A stretch of DNA of 32,806 nucleotides from Nitrospira sp. bin75. Its GTDB lineage: Bacteria > Nitrospirota > Nitrospiria > Nitrospirales > UBA8639. The notes beneath the pieces are model-generated. The model worked only from the letters and a program-made list of their open reading frames with translations, did no database searches and was not told the DNA's origin. Location: positions 1 through 32,806 of the forward strand of contig MPMZ01000035.1 of NCBI GenBank assembly GCA_002238765.1, in the 5' to 3' direction. Below, piece by piece: positions 23,391 through 31,067 of this stretch. A program made the position numbers and the translations under genes. Numbering within the stretch: position 1 is the stretch's first letter; every line of letters starts with the position of its first letter.

Positions 23391-23828
23391 CTATGCCCCG
23401 TCGCGTAAATACGACCCCAATTCTTGCCGAACGAATGCTTCAACCCGGCCATGGATCTCATCGCGGACGAGTCGGAAAACGGCCCGCCGTTCTTCAGTCG
23501 TCCCTTTTGCTTTGGCAGGGTCCGGAATGCTCCAATGCAGAAGGCGGGGTGAATCCGGAAAGGTCGGGCAGCGTTCCTGGGCCTGGTCACAGACCGTGAT
23601 GACGAAATCAAATGGTTGGCCGAGGAATTCACTGATGAATTTTGAGCGATGGCCGGAGATATCGACGTCGCGTTCCTTCATGGATTCCACGGCCAGGGGG
23701 TTCACCGTTTGCGGATCGGTCCCGGCGCTGAACGACTCTATGGGTGGTCCGGTCAGATGCCGAAGCCACCCTTCGGCCATTTGGCTACGGCAGGAATTTC
23801 CCGTGCAAAGAAAAAGGATTCGGGCCAT
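23391..23828 (-). CDS. arsC: Thioredoxin-type arsenate reductase ArsC (LMW-PTP fold)
   Basis: Reduces arsenate to arsenite. 145 residues with the P-loop LFLCTGNSCRSQMAEGWLR, the Asp-Pro element WSIPDPAKAKG and the redox pair in TVCDQAQERCP, matching the three-cysteine layout (C10, C82, C89) of thioredoxin-coupled ArsC of Gram-positive type. A low-molecular-weight tyrosine phosphatase is the alternative, but the VC...CP pair favours arsenate reductase. Arsenate enters cells through phosphate transporters, which makes its place in a phosphate region sensible. No arsB or arsR is visible nearby. Confidence 0.85.
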   Translation of the reverse strand: MARILFLCTGNSCRSQMAEGWLRHLTGPPIESFSAGTDPQTVNPLAVESMKERDVDISGHRSKFISEFLGQPFDFVITVCDQAQERCPTFPDSPRLLHWSIPDPAKAKGTTEERRAVFRLVRDEIHGRVEAFVRQELGSYLRDGA

Positions 23829-23977
23829 GACTTGGATCGCGGCTTCCGGTCAGGTCCCCGATATGGAGAGAGAGTTCGGAGTGGGCAAGCCCTCCGGCGC
23901 GGAATCGCATTTCGCCGGCAACCACCTAACCGCGACGACCCGGAGAATGGCGAGCGCCAGCAGAATCCCTCCAAGGG

Positions 23978-24133
23978 TCAGGAAAACAGCAGGTACAGGT
24001 CGGCAAAGGTTTTCACGACTCCGCCGGTCAGCGCCATCAGGAGCGTCAGAATCAATAAACTCAGCACGACTTTCGTGCCGTGCATCCAGATCGTCGTCAT
24101 ATCGGAAAAGAACGTGCGTGTCAGAAAAGACAT
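23978..24133 (-). CDS. Small membrane protein, possibly frameshifted
   Basis: 51 residues starting MSFLTRTFFSDMTTIWMHG and continuing with a hydrophobic helix (VVLSLLILTLLMALTGGVV). AAGGTG 7 nt before this ATG is a good ribosome binding site, better than for the longer 62-residue start at 24166. The frame stops at 23978 after LYLLFS. In another frame directly overlapping and continuing downstream to about 23850 there is a second hydrophobic stretch (PAVFLTLGGILLALAILRVV) followed by a polar tail, so the original gene may have encoded two or more helices and suffered a frameshift near 23990. It lies between the CBS gene and arsC on the same strand. Family not recognised. Confidence 0.5.
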   Translation of the reverse strand: MSFLTRTFFSDMTTIWMHGTKVVLSLLILTLLMALTGGVVKTFADLYLLFS

Positions 24134-24180
24134 AAGAGAACACCTTAAACTGGAATTGGTTGACAAGGAATGCCTGACCG

Positions 24181-24564
24181 TTAGAGGTCATCGACGGCCA
24201 CTGGATGCAGCATGTCCCGGACGGACAGGACCCCGACGATCTCGTTTTCCTGCGTGACGGCCAAATGGCGCGTACCGTGTAGTTGCATCATGTCGGCGGC
24301 TTCAAAAACCGGCCGGTCCCGGCCGATGCCGATGACCGGAGCGCTCATGACCCGCGTGACGGGTGTATGTTCGGGAATCCGGCTCATCGACACCACCTTC
24401 TTGACGATGTCGGATTCGGTGACGATGCCGATGATGGTATCCTGCTCTTTCACGAACACGCTGCCGACGTTCAGGACGCGCATGAGCAAGCTGGCCCCAA
24501 ACGCGGTTTCGTCGCTCCGGACTGAAATCAAGTCTCGTTTCATGAGTTTTTCGATACGAAGCAT
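24181..24564 (-). CDS. Two-CBS-domain protein
   Basis: 127 residues consisting of a CBS pair: first CBS MKRDLISVRSDETAFGASLLM to DTIIGIVTESDIVKKV (about 8-60), second CBS VMSAPVIGIGRDRPVFEAADMM to NEIVGVLSVRDMLHPV (about 72-123). Such stand-alone pairs bind adenosyl nucleotides and regulate other proteins; the partner here is unknown. GGGGG upstream of the ATG serves as ribosome binding site. Confidence 0.88.
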   Translation of the reverse strand: MLRIEKLMKRDLISVRSDETAFGASLLMRVLNVGSVFVKEQDTIIGIVTESDIVKKVVSMSRIPEHTPVTRVMSAPVIGIGRDRPVFEAADMMQLHGTRHLAVTQENEIVGVLSVRDMLHPVAVDDL

Positions 24565-24730
24565 AGGCCCCCTTTCTGACCGTGGATGGCCTAGCGTATC
24601 CGCGCAATGTAAAGAGAAGGTTTCCGTGACGTTAGGGTCAAGTAAATAAATGCCGAAATCGCCGGAATGCCCCGCGCAAACGGGGAACTTCGTCTTGACG
24701 GTATGCTAGAATGGGTCTCCGCTCCTTACT

Positions 24731-24805
24731 CCATCACTCCCCCCTTGAGGGGGAGTCGGGGAGCCAAGGGCGTAGCCCGCCGGCGAACCGGCGGGGGGAC
24801 AGTCT
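24731..24805. repeat. GC-rich intergenic repeat with inverted arms
   Basis: Contains ACTCCCCCTTGAGGGGGAGT, a perfect inverted repeat, then GGGGAGCCAAGGGCGTAG and CCGCCGGCGAACCGGCGG, a second stem. It lies in the divergent gap (24565-24867) between the CBS gene and the lipoprotein gene, where I see no other gene. Confidence 0.6.
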
Positions 24806-24867
24806 CCATCACCGGATATTGACGACTTGATGCAGTGCTTATCATCAAGAAAGGAGTCAGAAGAAGG

Positions 24868-25527
24868 ATGAAAGTCTTGGCAGGACTCGGATTGAGCATG
24901 GTGTGGCTGCTCGCGGCATGCGGTGGCACCCCCCACGTCGTGACCCAGAAAGTCTATACGGACCCCAACCGGGAAGTCGGACTGCAAACGGTTTCCGAGA
25001 GCAGCCGGGGGGAGGGGTTTTCCCATCCGGCGTTTCTCAAGAACACCGATATCGCCAACGTGCTGAAAGGGCTGTACGTCGAACGCCAAAGCTCCATCTC
25101 CCTGCCGTTGATGGGCGGGGGCGAATCGGAGCGCTACCCTGTCTTCAATCAGAAGGAAATCGCATTTTTTGCGCCCCTGCTGGCTCAAGGGTTCGGCCTG
25201 GCGCAGCCGAACGAAGTCGTCACCTTTTATGAACGCGGGGAGATTTCCCACTTGCATGAAGTGAGGACTTCCGGAGGGCTGTATCTGCAGGGCGACGTGC
25301 TGTACGTGATCCTCAGCAATCATGCGGCCCAGACCGAAATTTGGCAGGACGTGGAAGAATACCACTCACCCGTCAGACTCCAGCCCCTCAAGCAACTCGA
25401 GCCGCAACCCGGCCGGCTGGTGTTTGATCCTCCTCAATTCATGGTCACACCGCAAAACGAGTCCTTCGGCACCGTCGCCACGGGAAAGCCGTGGCAGGTC
25501 GGGGTACGCTTCAAGGAATTGCGGTAA
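24868..25527 (+). CDS. Lipoprotein of unknown function
   Basis: 219 residues. The signal peptide MKVLAGLGLSMVWLLAACGG ends in a clear lipobox LAAC with Cys at residue 18, so it should be lipid-modified and anchored to a membrane. The mature part is mixed alpha/beta with no motif I recognise (FLKNTDIANVLKGLYVERQS, FNQKEIAFFAPLLAQGFG, VVTFYERGEISHLHEV, GDVLYVILSNH). A GTG at 24835 would add 11 residues, but those spoil the signal peptide. A GAAGAAGG run touches the ATG and AGGAG lies 11 nt before it. Single gene, divergent from the CBS gene. Confidence 0.8.
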   Translation: MKVLAGLGLSMVWLLAACGGTPHVVTQKVYTDPNREVGLQTVSESSRGEGFSHPAFLKNTDIANVLKGLYVERQSSISLPLMGGGESERYPVFNQKEIAFFAPLLAQGFGLAQPNEVVTFYERGEISHLHEVRTSGGLYLQGDVLYVILSNHAAQTEIWQDVEEYHSPVRLQPLKQLEPQPGRLVFDPPQFMVTPQNESFGTVATGKPWQVGVRFKELR

Positions 25528-25574
25528 CAAATGGAATGACACCGGCGCGCTCGTTCATTGCACCAGTTCCCTTC

Positions 25575-26012
25575 TCAATTGTCCCGGCCTCGATTCGACT
25601 GAAAAAACAACGCGGGACTTATGCGGAATCGTTGACTCAACGCCTCGATGTGATCGCGCGTCAGACGGCGATCGCCGCGTAATATTCTGGACACCAGCGA
25701 TTTGCTGCCAATCTCCGGCAGGTCGGCAACTCCCAGGTGATGTTGCTCCATGATGACTTTCAGCGTCGTGATGCCGCTATCGAGTTTTTCAATGCGGTCA
25801 TTGAACGCGCTGAATTCAGGAGACGTATTTTCCCACCGCGCGATTGAACCGGAAAGCACGTCAATCAATGCTTTTTGGTTGTCGTAATCTTCGATCAATT
25901 CGTCCATGAGGGCCATGGCCCGTTCATAGTCGCGTTTATTCCTGATCTGACTGATAAAAGACGCCTCATTGAAGAGCGCAGAGGCCTTCTCTTTAATGGC
26001 TGTAAATCCCAT
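25575..26012 (-). CDS. Antitoxin HigA-2 (YgjM-like HTH protein)
   Basis: 145 residues, like E. coli HigA/YgjM in length and layout: an N-terminal helical dimerisation part (RDYERAMALMDELIEDYDN, IARWENTSPEFSAFNDRIE) and a C-terminal helix-turn-helix (ADLPEIGSKSLVSRILRGDR, then LTRDHIEALSQRFRISPALFF). AAGGAGA lies before the ATG. It is the second gene of a toxin-first pair with the gene ending at 26102. Confidence 0.9.
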   Translation of the reverse strand: MGFTAIKEKASALFNEASFISQIRNKRDYERAMALMDELIEDYDNQKALIDVLSGSIARWENTSPEFSAFNDRIEKLDSGITTLKVIMEQHHLGVADLPEIGSKSLVSRILRGDRRLTRDHIEALSQRFRISPALFFQSNRGRDN

Positions 26013-26101
26013 ACCAATTGCTCTCCTTTGCTGTATTCTTTGTTGCGTATTGTATATGTGAATATGGGATTGATTAACGATTTAGAATTCTTTTCCCGTG
26101 A

Positions 26102-26407
26102 TTACCTCCTTTCGTATTGTCTGGAAATCCTGTCATATTCGGCATGGTTCACAATGTGCTTGACGTACAGGCGGTTGTCTTTGAAATTGATGAAGGCAAT
26201 CAGACGCAGGTTGTTCCCACCTATATCAATGACCCACCATTTGTCCTCATGTGTAAAGTTGCCCAGTGATGGAAACACCTTTCTCAGGTCATCCGGGCGC
26301 TTAAAGGTGCCGTTACATAAAACCTTGTATGTTCGGTCAATAGCCGTGGCATCATTCGGATACCTTGCTGCAGCATCGCGAAAAGGTTTTCTGGATATAA
26401 CGTGCAA
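26102..26407 (-). CDS. Toxin HigB-2 (YgjN-like mRNA interferase)
   Basis: 101 residues matching the E. coli HigB/YgjN pattern: start MHVISRKPFRDAAARYP, then LRKVFPSLGNFTHEDKWWVI, DIGGNNLRLIAFINF and IVNHAEYDRIS. The start codon is TTG, supported by the conserved MH-V/L-I opening and by AAAGGG six nt upstream. An inverted repeat at 26426-26444 just upstream is a likely operator. The partner HigA-2 follows 89 bp downstream. Confidence 0.88.
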   Translation of the reverse strand: MHVISRKPFRDAAARYPNDATAIDRTYKVLCNGTFKRPDDLRKVFPSLGNFTHEDKWWVIDIGGNNLRLIAFINFKDNRLYVKHIVNHAEYDRISRQYERR

Positions 26408-26425
26408 TATTTTCCCTTTGCCAAA

Positions 26426-26444
26426 AGTTTCCTTTTTGGAAACT
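26426..26444. promoter_or_regulatory. Candidate operator of the higBA-2 pair
   Basis: Perfect 7-bp inverted repeat AGTTTCC (26426-26432), TTTTT, GGAAACT (26438-26444), directly upstream of the toxin start. The position fits autoregulation by HigA-2. Confidence 0.5.
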
Positions 26445-26493
26445 ATGGAAGAGACGCTGTACCTTTGTCAAGATGGGATGGAGGGACGGCAGG

Positions 26494-26532
26494 GGGGGGC
26501 TTCCTGGACCGTCGCGGTCCAGGAAGCCCCCC
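26494..26532. terminator. Long perfect hairpin downstream of the porin gene
   Basis: An 18-bp perfect stem, GGGGGGCTTCCTGGACCG (26494-26511) against CGGTCCAGGAAGCCCCCC (26515-26532), with a 3-nt loop. It begins 41 bp after the porin stop codon on the minus strand. There is no T run after it on either strand, so it may act as an mRNA 3' stabiliser or a weak terminator rather than a classic rho-independent one. Confidence 0.55.
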
Positions 26533-26572
26533 AGGAGGAGGAGTCACAGCTCCTCTCAGGATAAGAAGTCGA

Positions 26573-28021
26573 TCAGAAGGACACGTCCCACTGGAGACGG
26601 ACGCGTTGTTCCGTCCACGCTGGCAAGTTGGGGTTTGGTTGCTCAAGTGTCAGGTGCGAAGCGTCGAGCGTCAGCTTGTTGCGGTGCCCGGCAAAGAACC
26701 AATTGAGGCCCGTGGTAAATTCCTGGCGGAGGTCTCCGCCGGCATCCACGTTCGGATCGACGTGTGAATACCGGAAGGCGATTTCCAATGGCTTGGGAAC
26801 GGCCGAAATCAAATAGTGCGGGAAATAGCCTGTCTGCAAATAGCCACCGAACATGTTTCTTTCTTGATCCGGATCTCCTGCCGCCGCTTCAGTATCCTTG
26901 ATCTGTTTCCAATGCGTTTCATGCTGCCAGGACCACCCACGATACTTCATGGCCGATCCGACCTGCATGCCGCTGACCTGGTATTGGCCGTCGGTGGTGG
27001 CCCTGTCAAAGCCGCTCACCTGTCCGCAGCCGCTGGACGACCATCTCGTGCACCGACCCTTCACCGTGTACGCGCCGTACGAGATACTGGCCGTGGGTTT
27101 CTTGTGGTATTTGACGTCGCTCTGCCGCCATTTGAGCTCGCGACCGAACACGTTCCACTGGATGCGTCCCATGTACATCATGTTATCGTCATCGTTGATC
27201 GTCGCACGACCGGACCCGGAATAGATCCCGAGGTAATAGTTCGTATCCAGGATCGTGCCGGGGTTCACGCGGCCGTACAACATCATCCCCACTTGCCGGT
27301 CAATGGTAAACACCCGGTTCATGATGGACCGTTCCACCATGGTCTGTTTGCCTGAGGAGTCGACCCGCTCTCTGCTGTAATTGATTTTCCATTGGCCGAT
27401 CCGCAATTTGAGCCACTTGTATTTTTCCAGCATGATGCGCCAATCGATCAGCCTGGTCCTGTCGCCGCAGCAGCTATATGAGGTATTCGTGGGTTGCCAG
27501 TCCACCTCGAAGTAATATTTGATCCAAGGCTTGTACCCGTGCCCGCCGACCTTCATCCGGACCCGCCGCAACTCGAAGGTACTTTCTTCGTTGTCAGAGA
27601 ACGCGCTTGCATTGCGCGGGTCTGACCGTTCGGGATAGGTGTACCGGCCCTGAAACCGCCATTGGATCTTGGTTTTGAACAACCCGTCTCTGGTGGCCAG
27701 GGTAAACCCTTTTTTCCCGAAGCCGACTTTGACCCCGGAATCTTTCTTTTTGGATGGTTCCGACGTTTTCGCGACTGCCGGCGTCTCCTCTCCGTAGCCG
27801 GCTTCGATCTGGGGTGTCTTTCTGGAGTGTGTCGCGGCTCTTGCGGCTTCCCGTTTCTTTTCTTCGGCTTTGATCTGAGTCAAATCATCCTTTGTGATGA
27901 TGCCTTTTTCCAGCAAAATCTCCAGGAGTAAGTTCCCCTCTATTGCCGTTGCCGGCGACGGCATGAGGGTCATCATGACAAACAGTGCCATCATTCCAAG
28001 GATCGCTCGCTGAACACTCAT
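26573..28021 (-). CDS. Phosphate-selective porin O/P-like outer-membrane protein
   Basis: 482 residues. GGGGAGA lies 7 nt before the ATG at 28021 (a longer frame to 28057 exists). Signal peptide MSVQRAILGMMALFVMM...SPATA, then a short helical segment (LLLEILLEKGIITKDDLTQIKAEEKKRE), a charged linker, and a barrel with alternating aromatic strands (KIQWRFQGRYTYP, TFELRRVRMKVGGHGYKPWI, LKLRIGQWKINYSRERV, SWQHETHWKQIKD, LEIAFRYSHVDPN). It ends in Phe (VRLQWDVSF), the usual outer-membrane insertion signal. The layout fits the OprO/OprP family. A candidate Pho box with four phased units lies 94 bp upstream, which fits an outer-membrane route for phosphate or polyphosphate. Substrate selectivity is inferred. 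Confidence 0.85.
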   Translation of the reverse strand: MSVQRAILGMMALFVMMTLMPSPATAIEGNLLLEILLEKGIITKDDLTQIKAEEKKREAARAATHSRKTPQIEAGYGEETPAVAKTSEPSKKKDSGVKVGFGKKGFTLATRDGLFKTKIQWRFQGRYTYPERSDPRNASAFSDNEESTFELRRVRMKVGGHGYKPWIKYYFEVDWQPTNTSYSCCGDRTRLIDWRIMLEKYKWLKLRIGQWKINYSRERVDSSGKQTMVERSIMNRVFTIDRQVGMMLYGRVNPGTILDTNYYLGIYSGSGRATINDDDNMMYMGRIQWNVFGRELKWRQSDVKYHKKPTASISYGAYTVKGRCTRWSSSGCGQVSGFDRATTDGQYQVSGMQVGSAMKYRGWSWQHETHWKQIKDTEAAAGDPDQERNMFGGYLQTGYFPHYLISAVPKPLEIAFRYSHVDPNVDAGGDLRQEFTTGLNWFFAGHRNKLTLDASHLTLEQPNPNLPAWTEQRVRLQWDVSF

Positions 28022-28114
28022 AAAGAAATCTCCCCTCTCAAAAATGGTCAATGGCATGGAAATATCGATTTGCGTTTGATGAAAATTCGTGCTGGAGCAG
28101 TTTTAAAATTTTTT

Positions 28115-28153
28115 CGTTACGGTGGCGTTACAGAGGGTTCAACGAGCCGTAAA
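28115..28153 (-). promoter_or_regulatory. Candidate Pho box upstream of the porin gene
   Basis: On the minus strand, four hexamers at exactly 11-bp spacing: TTTACG (28153-28148), TTGAAC (28142-28137), GTAACG (28131-28126) and GTAACG (28120-28115). TTTACG also occurs in the pstS box. An AT-rich stretch with TTTTAA around 28101-28108 could be the -10. The box ends 93 bp before the ATG. Confidence 0.65.
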
Positions 28154-28271
28154 TTGTCGGAATGAACGGTTGGTTATCGGAGAAAGCACACGAAAATAGG
28201 GCGGAAAGAGGGGAACTGGATCACCGAAGGGAGTGGGCAGGCGCGTGCCGGTTACGCAGACCGGTCTTGCC

Positions 28272-28694
28272 TTAATCGGCTTCTTTCAAGGGTGGTAATA
28301 CCATCAACTCCGAATCGCGTGAAATTCGGAGAAAATCTCGATCGGCAGTCAACAGGGGGAAGCCCTGTTCAATGCAGACTGCGGCAATCAGACAATCGAC
28401 GGGACCAGCCTGGACTCCTTTTTCCCGACACGCGGTTCGTAGACGGGCTGCCTCAATATGGATCGCGCGGTTGGGGACGAGGAGTGGGAAAGGCTCCAGA
28501 CTTCGCGTGAGGCGTTGGAACTGGCTCCGGGAACGAAGGCCATCCAGCAGTTCCTGGAGAATATTGCCGATCAGGAAGAGACCGTCTTCAGCCGTCAGGT
28601 GGCGGCGAAAGGCCTGGACGAATGGATTGTCGACTTCCACCTGCGGCCGCCGCAGGATTAGAGACCACACCGACGTGTCAACGACGAGATTCAC
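28272..28694 (-). CDS. vapC: VapC toxin (PIN-domain ribonuclease), pair 1
   Basis: 140 residues from a GTG at 28694 that overlaps the end of vapB. PIN-domain acidic residues are visible: Asp6 in NLVVDTSVWS, Glu in GNILQELLDGL, Asp in QAGPVDCLIAAVC and Asp in LLTADRDFLRI. Cleaves RNA when not bound by its antitoxin. The open frame extends upstream to 28739 but that part lies inside vapB. Confidence 0.9.
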   Translation of the reverse strand: MNLVVDTSVWSLILRRPQVEVDNPFVQAFRRHLTAEDGLFLIGNILQELLDGLRSRSQFQRLTRSLEPFPLLVPNRAIHIEAARLRTACREKGVQAGPVDCLIAAVCIEQGFPLLTADRDFLRISRDSELMVLPPLKEAD

Positions 28695-28890
28695 GGCCGT
28701 GCCGATCAGCTTTGTAATCCCAATCCTCGCGAAATTCAAACGTCCCGCACACGCGCAGGATTTTGCGTTGCTGCCGTCGCTGGATGAATTCTTCCAACGC
28801 TTTGGTCACGGTTTCTTTTTTCGTGCGGAGCTTACCTGCTTGAACCGCTTTCTGTAACAACCGATCATCAATGGCCAAATTGGTCGCCAT
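28678..28890 (-). CDS. vapB: VapB antitoxin (DUF2191 type), pair 1
   Basis: 70 residues: MATNLAIDDRLLQKAVQAG, then LRTKKETVTKALEEFIQRRQ and a C-terminal tail RVCGTFEFREDWDYKADR that would wrap the toxin. GGAGG lies 6 nt before the ATG at 28890. Promoter and palindromic operator are visible just upstream (28902-28949). Confidence 0.88.
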   Translation of the reverse strand: MATNLAIDDRLLQKAVQAGKLRTKKETVTKALEEFIQRRQQRKILRVCGTFEFREDWDYKADRHGRESRR

Positions 28891-28901
28891 AAGGAACCTC
28901 C

Positions 28902-28949
28902 ATGTGTAGCTTCTACACATACAATAGGCAAGCCGGACTTTCTTGTCAA
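28902..28949 (-). promoter_or_regulatory. vapBC-1 promoter and operator
   Basis: On the minus strand: -35 TTGACA (28949-28944), 17-nt spacer, -10 TATTGT (28926-28921). Immediately downstream is a palindrome with 8-bp arms, ATGTGTAG, CTT, CTACACAT (28902-28920), covering the expected transcription start. This is the usual layout for VapB autorepression. Confidence 0.65.
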
Positions 28950-29050
28950 TGTGTCGTGTTCGTTCATTCCATATGAGACAGTCGGCTCGAGGATGACACG
29001 GGGGGGATAATTGACAAAAAACATTTAACGTGACCCATCGCGCCAGCCGC

Positions 29051-29079
29051 TTGTCAGAGCATATGGACTATGATATGTA
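29051..29079 (+). promoter_or_regulatory. Possible vapBC-2 promoter
   Basis: TTGTCA (29051-29056), 17 nt, TATGTA (29074-29079); an alternative -10 TATGAT is at 29069-29074. Either would start transcription within about 0-8 nt of the ATG at 29087, leaving almost no leader, and no ribosome binding site is visible. Confidence 0.3.
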
Positions 29080-29086
29080 TGCCTGT

Positions 29087-29311
29087 ATGCATCAGAACCC
29101 TAAACAGAAGATTCGCCGCGTGACGTCCAATTTACCCGCCGACCTTTTAGAGGAAGCGTGCCGCGTGTCCGGCGCGGGTGTGACTGAAACCCTCACACAA
29201 GGATTGTGTTTGGTCAAACGGGGGGCGGCCCTGACCAAGGCCTCGCGTCTTCGTGGTCGTCTCAAGCTTGACGTTGATCTTCGGGTATCTCGTGAGCGCC
29301 CTCGTCGTTGA
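29087..29311 (+). CDS. VapB-like antitoxin, pair 2
   Basis: 74 residues starting MHQNPKQKIRRVTSNLPADL and continuing LEEACRVSGAGVTETLTQGL, an RHH-like strand and helix arrangement, then a basic tail. In-frame ATGs at 29063 and 29075 are alternatives. It overlaps the PIN toxin gene by 20 nt, the same arrangement as pair 1, and this supports its role. Confidence 0.7.
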   Translation: MHQNPKQKIRRVTSNLPADLLEEACRVSGAGVTETLTQGLCLVKRGAALTKASRLRGRLKLDVDLRVSRERPRR

Positions 29312-29678
29312 TACCTCCAGTTGGGTAACCTACTTTGCGCATACGGCTCCTTCTGTCATTGATGAGGCCTTGGCTGAAGGCCGGGTGTACCTTCCCCCCA
29401 TTGTTGCTGCGGAATTGCTCAGCGGGAAGATGAGTGCACGGCAGCGTGCGCAATTAGAATCCTTTCTCCTTGACCTTCCTCTTTGCACGCATGATTTGGA
29501 GCACTGGATGCGCGTGGGACGATTGCGGGCGCACTTGTTTTTGAAGGGGATCAGCGTTTCGACACCTGATGCCCACATTGCTCAATGCGCGCTTGATTTG
29601 AAAGCCGAGCTGCTGAGTGAAGATCACGTCTTTTTCAAGATCGCTCAAAAGACCGCTCTTCGATTGTTACTGGTTTGA
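29292..29678 (+). CDS. VapC toxin (PIN-domain ribonuclease), pair 2
   Basis: 128 residues from a GTG at 29292. PIN landmarks: Asp in ALVVDTSSWVTYF, Glu in LPPIVAAELLSGK, Asp in ISVSTPDAHIAQCAL and the late acidic LLSEDHVFFKIA. Its end overlaps the 3' end of the DUF3422 gene on the other strand by 12 nt. Confidence 0.88.
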   Translation: MSALVVDTSSWVTYFAHTAPSVIDEALAEGRVYLPPIVAAELLSGKMSARQRAQLESFLLDLPLCTHDLEHWMRVGRLRAHLFLKGISVSTPDAHIAQCALDLKAELLSEDHVFFKIAQKTALRLLLV

Positions 29679-31067
29679 AGGGTCCGATGGGTCCGCGTTT
29701 GGGCCGGAATCCTCGAAGCGGCGCTGGTAGATGAACTTTCGGCCGAGCAGGATGAGTCCGAACGCGATCCCCAGGGAAATGGGCACGAACAGGCCCGAGA
29801 GCAGGTCGGCGTTGTCAATCCAGCCCAGCGTTTTCAAGGCCTTGAACACGTAACTGCCGAGGCCGCTCAGGTAATACGAAATCACGATCACCGAGAGGCC
29901 TTCGACCGTATGCTGCAGGATGGCCTGGCGGCGGGTCGTCTTGTCCATGCTGCGCAGGAGTTTCAACATCTGGTTTTCCAGCGCCAGGTTCTGGTCTTGC
30001 AGTTGAAGTTCGACTTTTGTGCGGATCATGGCAATGGAGCCTTGGAAATCATTCACCAGCGCATTGATTCGTCTGACGAATTGCTGGTATCCATCGGCGA
30101 CCCCGATGGTTTTTCCGTCTACGTATTCCGAGATGCGCCGGCACCCTGCGAGAGTTTGTTCGTTCAACAACGCCAGGTTGGCCCGAATGATGCGATCGTA
30201 CGGCACGGACGCGGACAGTTTGTACCGCATGGATTCGGCCATGCGACTGACGTTCATGAAATCCTGCGTCATCACGGTGAGCCAGTGCTGGAGTTTTTGC
30301 GATGTGGCGTTCTCAATCTCCGTGGCGATAACGCCGCGTTGATACAGATGACGTTGTTCATATTGATGGACCTGATCTACCGATTCGGCGAAGGCGTGAA
30401 ACGGAAACAGGATCAGGTGCGTATAGTTTTCAACAGTCACGAGTGTATCGATGGTGCGGGCCACGTGCGTGAGCAACACGTCAAACGACGGTGAGAGAAT
30501 GAGATAGCGCTCGCGTTTATACTCATCCGGGGTAAAGGTGGTCATCACGGAAATGTCTTCCCCGAAGATCCGGCTGCCATAAAGCTGGGGCCCGGGCATC
30601 GTGTTTTTGACTTCTTCGATGCCCAGGGTCACGTGTGGTAGCACCAGGATGTCCAACGCATTGACCTGTAGGCCCAATGGTGACAACGGCATGATATAGT
30701 CGGGAAACGTGAGCGGCCCGAATGCGAGCGGCTTCAATTTATCGTCGGGTATGTGCCACAACTGGTAACTGTAGTATTCGGTGTGGGCCTCCCACGTGAC
30801 GAGCAAGCGGTCTCCATTGGAGGCGATTTTGGCGCCATGGCCGAACTTTTCATGAATGACGGTCTGTTCTTCGGGCACCTCCAGGGACTGCAGGAGCTGT
30901 TGAAACTCTTGCCGGCTTTGAGGACGGTCCGACGGCGGGTTCGCCATATGATGGGCGACGTGGTGAATGTGCGCCGGCACGTCGAACCATTCTTCCAAAT
31001 ATTTTTTGGAAGGTTCATGCAGTTGCCGGAGAAACCCTTGGTCGGAAGCCGGAAGATTTTGACTCAT
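29667..31067 (-). CDS. DUF3422 family membrane protein
   Basis: 466 residues from the ATG at 31067 (MSQNLPAS); the frame is open to a GTG at 31109. Family features: an N-terminal soluble domain (VTWEAHTEYYSYQLWHI, PLTFPDYIMPLSPLG), a helical region with LAGCRRISEYVDGKTIGVAD, and the conserved QNLALENQMLKLLRSMDKTT...QHTVEGLSVIVISYYLSG block, followed by two membrane helices near the C terminus (GLGSYVFKALKTLG, LFVPISLGIAFGLILLGRKF). Members are inner-membrane proteins of unknown function. No ribosome binding site is obvious for either start. Confidence 0.85.
   Translation of the reverse strand: MSQNLPASDQGFLRQLHEPSKKYLEEWFDVPAHIHHVAHHMANPPSDRPQSRQEFQQLLQSLEVPEEQTVIHEKFGHGAKIASNGDRLLVTWEAHTEYYSYQLWHIPDDKLKPLAFGPLTFPDYIMPLSPLGLQVNALDILVLPHVTLGIEEVKNTMPGPQLYGSRIFGEDISVMTTFTPDEYKRERYLILSPSFDVLLTHVARTIDTLVTVENYTHLILFPFHAFAESVDQVHQYEQRHLYQRGVIATEIENATSQKLQHWLTVMTQDFMNVSRMAESMRYKLSASVPYDRIIRANLALLNEQTLAGCRRISEYVDGKTIGVADGYQQFVRRINALVNDFQGSIAMIRTKVELQLQDQNLALENQMLKLLRSMDKTTRRQAILQHTVEGLSVIVISYYLSGLGSYVFKALKTLGWIDNADLLSGLFVPISLGIAFGLILLGRKFIYQRRFEDSGPNADPSDPSNQ

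Noticed and set aside
24133-24195. Pho box before the small membrane protein gene
   Set aside because: One CTAACG hexamer on the minus strand; the following phased units (GCATTC, CAACCA) do not match.
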